Positions 32,982-39,865 of a DNA stretch of 44,478 bases are shown here, piece by piece. This stretch comes from Bacteroidota bacterium (lineage in GTDB: Bacteria; Bacteroidota; Bacteroidia; Chitinophagales; Chitinophagaceae). Numbering within the stretch: the stretch's first letter is position 1; every line of letters starts with the position of its first letter. The notes beneath the pieces were generated by a model. That model ran no database searches and was not told the origin of the DNA. It saw only the letters and a list, made by a program, of their open reading frames with translations. A program made the translations under genes and the position numbers. Location: assembly GCA_005883765.1 (NCBI GenBank), contig VBAQ01000006.1:1-44478 (forward strand), written 5' to 3'.

Positions 32982-33034
32982 TTTCGAAATCAGAATTCGA
33001 ATTTCGATGTTCGATATTCGATATTCGAAATTCA
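32982..33034. repeat. Iterated ATTCGAA/TTCGAAA repeat
   Basis: TTTCGAAATCAGAATTCGAA and then TTCGATATTCGATATTCGAA: overlapping palindromic words that can fold on themselves, similar in wording to 79-276. It lies between the DUF1080 and Gfo/Idh genes. Confidence 0.6.
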
Positions 33035-33038
33035 GCAT

Positions 33039-34406
33039 TTACTTCAATACGCGAATCTTAATGCTCCTGAAACTAGCTTCATTTCCGTGATCCTGCAAAA
33101 GAATATACCCTTTTAGTGCCTCCCCAAAGTGTTCCCAAATCTTGTATTTACTGATCGCCACCAGGTCACGATACTCTTTTGAGCCACGCTCATATTCCAA
33201 TACTTTCACTCCATTTAAATAATGCTCCACATGATTGTTTGGATAAACGATAATTCGCCCCGTGTTCCATTCACCGATCGGGTGCACAAATCTTTCCTGT
33301 TTATTTGCAGGAATAAGATCATATAGTGAAGCAAGTGTTCTGTCACCATCTCGTCCCAATTTGGCATCAGGGTGAACCTTGTCATCGAGCAATTGGTACT
33401 CCAATCCGATGGCTGAACCTTCATTATGCTCCTTCAACGTTACAAAGTATTTCACACCACTGTTAGCACCCGTCGTCAATCTAAAATCAAAAGAAAGATC
33501 GAATGCGCTGAACTGATCAGTCGTAACAATATCTCCGCCGACACCCCCTTCTTTCCCTTCAGATGCTAACACAGTCAGCACGCCATCCTTTATCCTCCAG
33601 CCATTATCAGGGAAATGATCTTTGTACGCACCTTTCCAACCTTTTGAATCGACGCCGTTAAATAAAAGTTTCCACCCGTTCTTTTTTTCATAAGGGGTTA
33701 ACGTGTTAGGAACATTATTCATTACATAAACAGATTTTGGAAAATCCGGAGACGGTTTGGCGATCGGCATCAACCGAATGTTTTTAAAATAAATTTTTTT
33801 GCCTGCATCTTCCGCCTTGCTTACCGCATGCACCTGCAAACCAATAAATCCTTTTTTATCAAACGTATCAATAAGCATGGCAGCAGGTTGACCATTGATC
33901 CACGTACGAATGCTGCTACCGAAACATTCCACTCTTATTTTGTTATACTCATGCAGTTTAAAAGCGTTTTGTGCTGCATGGTTAAGACTTAAAGGATACA
34001 ACCAGTCTCTTCTACCCTCATCATAAATTCCTGCTGTCCACCGGCGGGATGACGGATCGAGTTCATACTGGTAACCAAACACTTTTCCCTGCCCTTTATT
34101 TCCGGCAGCATCAAAATGGCTACGAAACTGTACCCCCGAGTTGGAAGTAGTATCATCGATCTTTGCCTCGAGCTCCAAAACGAAATTGTCGAATTCCTTT
34201 TCCGTTATCAAAAAACTATTTGGTGATGACATCACCGACGTACCCACAATGGCTCCATTTTCAACTTTATAATCCGCATTGCCAGCACCTTTCTTCCAAT
34301 CTTTAAGGGTCTTGCCGTCAAAAAGATTTATCCAATTTCCGTTTGTTTGTGAAGGAGACGAGGAATAAAAAATGATAAGAATGAGAACGAGGGCCATTTG
34401 TTTCAT
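33039..34406 (-). CDS. Exported protein with two DUF1080 (3-keto-disaccharide hydrolase) domains
   Basis: The 455-residue protein has an N-terminal signal peptide (1-19). Domain 1 spans about 24-212 (WINLFDGKTLKDWKKG, SGVQFRSHFD, YEIDP-like YELDPSSRRW). Domain 2 spans about 238-454 (GWKLLFNGVDSKGWKG, SGVKYFVTLKEH, EYQLLDD, EWNTGRIIVYPNNHVEHYLNG). These are concanavalin-like jelly rolls assigned to 3-keto-glycoside hydrolysis. With the Gfo/Idh protein downstream it may form a periplasmic oxidise-then-cleave pathway for disaccharides or glycosides. The tandem double domain is longer than the usual single-domain form. Confidence 0.88.
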   Translation of the reverse strand: MKQMALVLILIIFYSSSPSQTNGNWINLFDGKTLKDWKKGAGNADYKVENGAIVGTSVMSSPNSFLITEKEFDNFVLELEAKIDDTTSNSGVQFRSHFDAAGNKGQGKVFGYQYELDPSSRRWTAGIYDEGRRDWLYPLSLNHAAQNAFKLHEYNKIRVECFGSSIRTWINGQPAAMLIDTFDKKGFIGLQVHAVSKAEDAGKKIYFKNIRLMPIAKPSPDFPKSVYVMNNVPNTLTPYEKKNGWKLLFNGVDSKGWKGAYKDHFPDNGWRIKDGVLTVLASEGKEGGVGGDIVTTDQFSAFDLSFDFRLTTGANSGVKYFVTLKEHNEGSAIGLEYQLLDDKVHPDAKLGRDGDRTLASLYDLIPANKQERFVHPIGEWNTGRIIVYPNNHVEHYLNGVKVLEYERGSKEYRDLVAISKYKIWEHFGEALKGYILLQDHGNEASFRSIKIRVLK

Positions 34407-34501
34407 GTGGCAAGAGTTTACGGCAAGTTAGGATTTTTTGGAAACTAGAAACTGTTCGCAGATAAGTATGGATCTAGCTTTTGTATTACTATTCAGCCTT
34501 G

Positions 34502-34522
34502 GTTGCGTCGCACTCTTGTGCG
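34502..34522 (+). repeat. Empty core repeat forming a hairpin
   Basis: GTTGCGTCGCA joins directly to CTCTTGTGC with no insert. CGCAC (34509-34513), loop TCTT, GTGCG (34518-34522) forms a 5-bp stem. In the filled copies the 42-nt twin hairpin enters after GCA, that is within this stem. Confidence 0.75.
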
Positions 34523-34549
34523 TTCGGTATTTCTACTCATCTTTCTATT

Positions 34550-35848
34550 TTACAACTTCAAAAGGAACTTCTTAAGCGAATTATAGTCCACATCCATTTT
34601 AGTCGCGACCTTATATTTATCCATGATCCCCTGGACGGCAGGAGGCAAGGGAATTTTTTCCTCGATCACAGGTTCAACGACATCATAAAATTTTACAGGG
34701 TGTGCGGTTTCAACGAAAATTCCTTTTAAACCAGGATTTTTTTTGAGAAATCGTTCCAGCGACAAATAACCTACTGCACCGTGAGGATCTAAAACGTAAT
34801 GGTACTGTCTGTAAACCTTTTTGATAGTTGCTCTCGTTTCGTCATCGGTAATACTGAAAGCTGATAAGATCCTTTTTAATTCGGAAATATCTTCTTCGAA
34901 AATTTCCAGTATCCGGATAAAATTATTTGGGTCGCCTACATCCATGGCATTCGAGATTGTGGCGATAGTCTTTTTTGGATGGTAATCTCCCGTTTTCAAA
35001 AATTCAGGAACCACATCGTTTACGTTACAGGCGGCAATAAAATGCTGCACCGGCAATCCTGACGCATGAGAGAGGACCGCGGCACAGAGATTTCCAAAAT
35101 TTCCGCTGGGAACAGAAATAACAGGGGGATGTTTTTTATCAGGCCATTGCCTGTATGCAAAAAAATAATAAAACTGTTGCGGCAGCCACCGGGCAATGTT
35201 GATCGAGTTCGCAGAAGTTAAAAATATTTTTTGCTTTACTTCTTTGTCGGCGAATGCCTGCTTTACCAATTGCTGGCAATCATCAAAATTTCCATTAACT
35301 TCTAAAGCATGAATATTTTTTCCCAGGGTGGTCAATTGTTTTTCCTGTACCATACTCACCTTTGCCGAAGGATAGAGAATGACAACGTCCACACCTTTCA
35401 CTTCATAAAAACCGTTGGCAACTGCGCCGCCGGTATCTCCTGAAGTAGCCACAAGCACAACCAGTTTTTCATTCCTTTCCTTTGCGAAATATCCAAGACA
35501 TCGGCTCATGAACCTGGCTCCGACATCTTTAAATGCGAGCGTGGGTCCGTAAAATAATTCAAGCGAATAAATTTTCTCATTCAGTTTTGCAAGAGGGATC
35601 GGGAAATTGATCGTTTCTGAAATAATTTTCCTCAAAATTTTCTCAGGAATAGAATTGCCCACGTAGGGTTGGATGACCTGGTACGCGATTTCTTCATTAC
35701 TCATCTTTTCAATGTTGTGAAAAAATGATGAGTCGAAAACGGGGATGTGTTCAGGAAAATACAAACCCTTGTCCGGCGCCTGTCCATGAATGGCTGCTTC
35801 TTTAAAATCAACTGGCGGCGACTGCCTGTTCAAACTGTAATACTGCAT
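34550..35848 (-). CDS. thrC: Threonine synthase
   Basis: ThrC is the PLP enzyme that converts O-phosphohomoserine to threonine. The 432-residue protein has the PLP lysine K107 in GPTLAFKDVGARFMSRCLGYF, the SGDTGGAVANGFYEVKGVDVVILYPS block (about 136-161), and SVPSGNFGNLCAAVLS (about 249-264) for phosphate binding. It is the final gene of the thrA-thrB-thrC operon. The gap to thrB is 145 bp and contains a TCCCCCTAAGGGGA hairpin (about 35861) and an ATTAATT repeat. Confidence 0.96.
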   Translation of the reverse strand: MQYYSLNRQSPPVDFKEAAIHGQAPDKGLYFPEHIPVFDSSFFHNIEKMSNEEIAYQVIQPYVGNSIPEKILRKIISETINFPIPLAKLNEKIYSLELFYGPTLAFKDVGARFMSRCLGYFAKERNEKLVVLVATSGDTGGAVANGFYEVKGVDVVILYPSAKVSMVQEKQLTTLGKNIHALEVNGNFDDCQQLVKQAFADKEVKQKIFLTSANSINIARWLPQQFYYFFAYRQWPDKKHPPVISVPSGNFGNLCAAVLSHASGLPVQHFIAACNVNDVVPEFLKTGDYHPKKTIATISNAMDVGDPNNFIRILEIFEEDISELKRILSAFSITDDETRATIKKVYRQYHYVLDPHGAVGYLSLERFLKKNPGLKGIFVETAHPVKFYDVVEPVIEEKIPLPPAVQGIMDKYKVATKMDVDYNSLKKFLLKL

Positions 35849-35959
35849 GAAGTCCTCTTTCCCCCTAAGGGGAACCTGGATTTAACTTAATAATTTTACT
35901 TGTCATTCTCTACTATTGTCTCAATACTACACATACTCTCCATTGACCACTCAACGATA

Positions 35960-35998
35960 CAATAATTATTCATTATTAATTGCTGATTCTTAATTACT
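35960..35998. repeat. ATTAATTATTAAT-type repeat at the 3' end of thrB
   Basis: AATAATTATTCATTATTAAT and TTCTTAATTACTC are of the same family as 2793-2823 and the tract in aroA (26088-26130). It overlaps the thrB stop codon. Confidence 0.5.
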
Positions 35999-36980
35999 CA
36001 CCCGGCATCAACTTTACGCCTGTTTGATTGATAAACGTAACATAAGTTCTAAACTCTACACCAATTTTTTGAAACACATTCTTCATGATGGTTTCAACTT
36101 TCCGTGCAGTTTCTTCTTCCTTGCTCAGCATGAAAATGGATGGTCCGCTTCCTGAAATACCACCGCCCAGTGCTCCTGCCTCTTTTGAATTAATTTTTAC
36201 TTCATCAAAGCCTGGGATCAAAATACTTCTTACCGGCTCAATGATCACATCCTCCAGTGAACGGCCGATAAGTTCGTAGTCGTTTTTCAAAAGACCCGTT
36301 ACGAGCCCGGCGATATTACCCCACTGCATAATGGCACTTTTCAACTGCACTTCCTTGCGAAGAATTTGCCTGGCATCTGAAGTTTTTACTTCTATCTGCG
36401 GATGTACAACGGTGACATGCAATGGCGGCGCTGATAAGGGAATAATGTCTAGGGGAAGAATTGACCTGATCAGCGTGATGCCGCCGTAAATACAGGGAGC
36501 AAGATTATCAGCATGCTTAACTCCACTTGCCACTTTCTCTCCATTCATGGCAAAACGGACAAGATCAGGTTTTGAAAAAATATTTCCGAGCAAATAATTG
36601 GCCGCAACCACGGCTCCTGCCGAACTAGCCGCACTGGAACCAAGACCACTACCCGGTTTTATACTTTTATTGACTAGAACTTCAAATCCGACTTTCTTTT
36701 CATAGGCCTCCTGCAAAGCAATTAAGGCGGCACCAGCCACATTTCTTTCTGGCTCAACAGGAAGATCATAATCATCGGCATGTTTTATTTTTATCACCGG
36801 CTCAGCAAGAAGCCTTACTTCCATCAGGTCCTGCGGATCATTCAAAGCCATGCCCAAAATGTCAAAACCACACACAAGGTTTGCGACCGTTGCGGGAGCT
36901 GAAACTCTTACAACACTCGTATTCCCTAAAGGGGCGTTATTATCTGCACTACTTTTAGAAATATTTTTATCGTCAGGCAT
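35994..36980 (-). CDS. thrB: Homoserine kinase
   Basis: ThrB phosphorylates homoserine with ATP. It is a GHMP kinase with the N-terminal APATVANLVCGFDILGMAL and the ATP loop KPGSGLGSSAASSAGAVVAANYLLG. The C-terminal block is GALGGGISGSGPSIFML. I start at the ATG giving MPDDKNISK (328 residues); a TTG 11 codons upstream is in frame. About 20 residues before VVRVSAPATV are extra compared with typical family members, and the coding strand there contains CCCCTTTAGGG, a small hairpin like other repeats here. It lies 51 bp after thrA. Confidence 0.93.
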   Translation of the reverse strand: MPDDKNISKSSADNNAPLGNTSVVRVSAPATVANLVCGFDILGMALNDPQDLMEVRLLAEPVIKIKHADDYDLPVEPERNVAGAALIALQEAYEKKVGFEVLVNKSIKPGSGLGSSAASSAGAVVAANYLLGNIFSKPDLVRFAMNGEKVASGVKHADNLAPCIYGGITLIRSILPLDIIPLSAPPLHVTVVHPQIEVKTSDARQILRKEVQLKSAIMQWGNIAGLVTGLLKNDYELIGRSLEDVIIEPVRSILIPGFDEVKINSKEAGALGGGISGSGPSIFMLSKEEETARKVETIMKNVFQKIGVEFRTYVTFINQTGVKLMPGE

Positions 36981-37031
36981 TTTCAATTTATCAAGGGTTG
37001 AAACAACTTTCAAACTCCTCCGAAGCTCCCT

Positions 37032-39500
37032 TTACTGAACTCTCGCTGCCCTCATTATGTCCGCAAAAACACCCGACGCAGTCACGTCCGCTCCCGCACC
37101 GGCGCCTTTCACAACAAGAGGTTGTTCCTTGTATCTGTCTGTGTAAAACAATACTACATTATCTTTTCCATACAAATGATAAAGGTCCTGCTCTGGCGAA
37201 ATATGTTGTAGTCCCACAGATGCTTTGACAACGCCATTGGTTGGGGCAGCGTTGCGATAGGAAGCAACGAACTTTAGCTTGCAATTATTTTTTTCCGCCT
37301 CTTGATAAAGTTTCCTGAAATGATCTTCATGCTTCTTCATTTCCGAATAAAAATTCTCGACGCTCCCCTCCATACATGACGCGGGCATGAATGAGTTGTT
37401 TGCAATATCATCCATCTCTATTTTTTCGCCGGCCTCACGCGCCAGGATCATGATCTTTCTCATCACATCTTTACCGCTCAGGTCAAGTCGTGGATCGGGT
37501 TCAGTGTAGCCTTCATCCTGTGCCTGTTTGACGACGTCTGCAAAAAGTCTTTTGCCGTCATAATTGTTAAAAACGAAATTCAATGTTCCGCTCAGCACCG
37601 CCTCAATGCTTTGAACCTTATCTCCACTCCGCAGGAGGTCAGTCAATGTGCCAATTACCGGCAGACCAGCGCCCACATTTGTCTCAAATAGAAAACTTGC
37701 ATTGAATTCGTTGGCGAGTTCTTTTAATATTTTATAATGACCATAAGAAGATGAACAGGCGATCTTGTTGCAAGCTACTACTGACACCACTTTCTGAAGC
37801 AAACCTTCATACACCTCAGCCACCTTGTCGCTGGCCGTTACATCAACAAAAACGGAATTGCGAAGGTTTTTCTCAACAATAGCATCAGCGAACTGACGAA
37901 TGTCGGAGTTATTCCCATTGCTTAATTCGTTCTCCCAGTCAGAAAGGTCAATGCCCTCATTTTTAACGATCGATTTTTTGCTGTTGATAATTCCTACCAC
38001 GCGAACCTGCAAGCGCAGATGATCACGTAAAAATTTTTGCTGCTGATGCAGCTGCCTTAACAATTTACTGCCAACATTGCCAGCCCCCGCAATAAAAATA
38101 TTGATCTGTTTGTAGCTGGTCTCAAAAAATTCCTCGTGCAAAACATTGATCGCTTTGCGAACATCAGCAGTACTGATGACCGCTGAAATATTTCGCTCCG
38201 AGGAACCCTGTGCAATGGCTCGAACATTCACACCATTCTTTCCCAAGGCACCAAACATTTTTCCACTGATGCCGGGATGGCTTTTCATATGATCGCCAAC
38301 CAAAGCCACTATCGAAAGATCTTTTTCGACGACCAGGGGTTCCACCCGCAGCATGGCTATCTCACCTGCAAAAGCAAGGTCGATCACTTTCTTCGCATTG
38401 TCTGCATTGATGGCATCAACGCCTACACAAATAGAATGTTCTGAGGACCCTTGTGTGATAAGAATTACATTGATCGATGCGCCCGATAAGGACTCGAACA
38501 ATCTCTTTGAGAATCCAGGAACGCCAACCATGCCGCTTCCCTCCAGGCTGAGCAAGGCAACATTGTTAATGCTTGAGATACCACGAATAATACTTCCATC
38601 ATTTTCTGCATCATTCTTAATTACAGTGCCATGCTCATCTTTTGCAAAGGTATTTTTGATCCAGATCGGAATATTTTTGCTTAAGACCGGCTGGATCGTA
38701 GGAGGATAAATGACCTTTGCACCAAAGTGCGAAAGTTCCATTGCTTCCTGGTAAGAAATAGAAGAAATGATCTTTGCATTGGCCACCCAGCGCGGATCTG
38801 CGGTCATCATGCCGCTCACATCGGTCCAAATTTCCAGGGAAGAGGCATTGATAGCCGCAGCAAAAATAGCCGCTGTGTAATCCGATCCCCCTCTGCCTAG
38901 CGTGGTCGTAATATTCTTCGAGTCAGAGGCGATGAAACCCGGTACCAGAAAAAGTTTTTCATCTGATTGACCGATCAAATGATGAATATTCTCATTAGTA
39001 GCCGGAAAATTGACATTAGCTGTACCGAAGTCAGAATTGGTCTTGATCGCCTCCTGGCTGTCAATCCATTTCGCCGCGATGCCTTTTGCAGTCAGCGCAG
39101 CAGTGATGATATGGGACGAAAACAATTCACCGTAGCTCAATAATTTGTCAATAGTTCTTGGTGAAAGTTCATTCAATAAAAAAATACCATTACATAGATC
39201 CTCAATTTCGTTACACATTTTCTTTACAAGGCTTAACAAAGCGCTTTGATGTTGTATGGGGATGAGTTCCTTTACCGTTGTAATGTGACGCTGTTCTATT
39301 TCCTGTAATTTGTCTTTGTAGCCTTCATTTCCCGCTGCCGCCAGCTTGCCGCATTCGAGTAACGCATCTGTTGTTCCTCCTAAGGCAGAAATAACCACGA
39401 CCAGCGATTCTTCGTTTAGTTTTTCCTTTATAATGTCGATCACTTTTTCTATTATCTCAGTACTGGCTACTGATGTGCCTCCGAATTTTAATACTTTCAT
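37032..39500 (-). CDS. thrA: Bifunctional aspartate kinase / homoserine dehydrogenase
   Basis: The 822-residue fusion covers the first and third steps from aspartate towards threonine. Residues about 1-295 form aspartate kinase (KFGGTSVAS at 4-12, ATTLGRGGSDYTAA about 204-217, WTDVSGMMTADPR about 231-243). Residues about 310-460 hold two ACT regulatory domains. Residues about 470-820 form homoserine dehydrogenase (FIAGAGNVGSKLL near 466-478, GTLNFVFNNYDG, DPRLDLSGKDVMRKIMILAR). Threonine feedback through the ACT domains is known for this type. It is the first operon gene, preceded by a leader with a Thr-rich peptide and attenuator hairpin. Confidence 0.96.
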   Translation of the reverse strand: MKVLKFGGTSVASTEIIEKVIDIIKEKLNEESLVVVISALGGTTDALLECGKLAAAGNEGYKDKLQEIEQRHITTVKELIPIQHQSALLSLVKKMCNEIEDLCNGIFLLNELSPRTIDKLLSYGELFSSHIITAALTAKGIAAKWIDSQEAIKTNSDFGTANVNFPATNENIHHLIGQSDEKLFLVPGFIASDSKNITTTLGRGGSDYTAAIFAAAINASSLEIWTDVSGMMTADPRWVANAKIISSISYQEAMELSHFGAKVIYPPTIQPVLSKNIPIWIKNTFAKDEHGTVIKNDAENDGSIIRGISSINNVALLSLEGSGMVGVPGFSKRLFESLSGASINVILITQGSSEHSICVGVDAINADNAKKVIDLAFAGEIAMLRVEPLVVEKDLSIVALVGDHMKSHPGISGKMFGALGKNGVNVRAIAQGSSERNISAVISTADVRKAINVLHEEFFETSYKQINIFIAGAGNVGSKLLRQLHQQQKFLRDHLRLQVRVVGIINSKKSIVKNEGIDLSDWENELSNGNNSDIRQFADAIVEKNLRNSVFVDVTASDKVAEVYEGLLQKVVSVVACNKIACSSSYGHYKILKELANEFNASFLFETNVGAGLPVIGTLTDLLRSGDKVQSIEAVLSGTLNFVFNNYDGKRLFADVVKQAQDEGYTEPDPRLDLSGKDVMRKIMILAREAGEKIEMDDIANNSFMPASCMEGSVENFYSEMKKHEDHFRKLYQEAEKNNCKLKFVASYRNAAPTNGVVKASVGLQHISPEQDLYHLYGKDNVVLFYTDRYKEQPLVVKGAGAGADVTASGVFADIMRAARVQ

Positions 39501-39582
39501 GTTTGCTCCTATCTCCGCATCGCGAAGAGTTGAATGTTAGAAAAATATGGTGCAATATATTTTACCTTTTAAAATTTCCGGG

Positions 39583-39630
39583 AATAAATAAAAACCTTTC
39601 TTTTTTATTCATTCCTTCCGAAGAAGAAAG
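39583..39630 (-). terminator. Putative attenuator terminator of the thr operon
   Basis: On the minus strand CTTTCTT (39630-39624) pairs with AAGAAAG (39602-39596) around a 21-base loop that holds a small CTT-CGG-AAG hairpin. It is followed by GTTTTTATTTATT. It lies between the Thr-rich leader peptide and thrA. The stem is AT-rich and only 7 bp, so strength is uncertain. A separate CCCGC/GCGGG stem (minus strand, about 39656-39669) overlaps the end of the leader reading frame and could be part of the alternative fold. Confidence 0.55.
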
Positions 39631-39648
39631 CCTGGCATAATATGGTTA

Positions 39649-39747
39649 TTACAATCCCGCGGGTTGCGGGGTTGTTGTAGTTGTAGTGAAGCTGACCGTT
39701 GGTGCCGCTACGAAATGAGAAGTGATATGTGTGGGATCGAATATCAT
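39649..39747 (-). CDS. thrL: Threonine operon leader peptide
   Basis: A 32-residue ORF starts ATG 39747 and ends TAA 39649. It reads MIFDPTHITSHFVAAPTVSF, then six consecutive threonine codons (residues 21-26; ACT ACA ACT ACA ACA ACC), then PQPAGL. Threonine accounts for 9 of 32 residues. It lies 148 bp before thrA on the same strand and is followed by a terminator-like hairpin, the layout of a transcription attenuator: scarcity of charged tRNA-Thr would stall ribosomes on the Thr run and favour read-through. The symbol is used by analogy with the enterobacterial leader; there is no expected sequence homology. Confidence 0.75.
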   Translation of the reverse strand: MIFDPTHITSHFVAAPTVSFTTTTTTPQPAGL

Positions 39748-39758
39748 TGATCGGTGAG

Positions 39759-39789
39759 CCAAGATAAAAACCAATCGGTTAAAAACAAA
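39759..39789 (-). promoter_or_regulatory. Probable promoter of the thr operon
   Basis: On the minus strand TTTG (39789-39786), exactly 19 bases, then TATCTTGG (39766-39759), matching the Bacteroidota consensus TTTG-N19-TAnnTTTG at all but one base. Transcription would begin near 39752, giving the leader peptide a very short 5' UTR of only several bases. Confidence 0.5.
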
Positions 39790-39865
39790 CAATTTCAAAA
39801 GAAAATATGAGTAATTTTCCATTTCGTGTTGCTTGCCTTTCTAAATCGTTTAAACTAACAACTGT

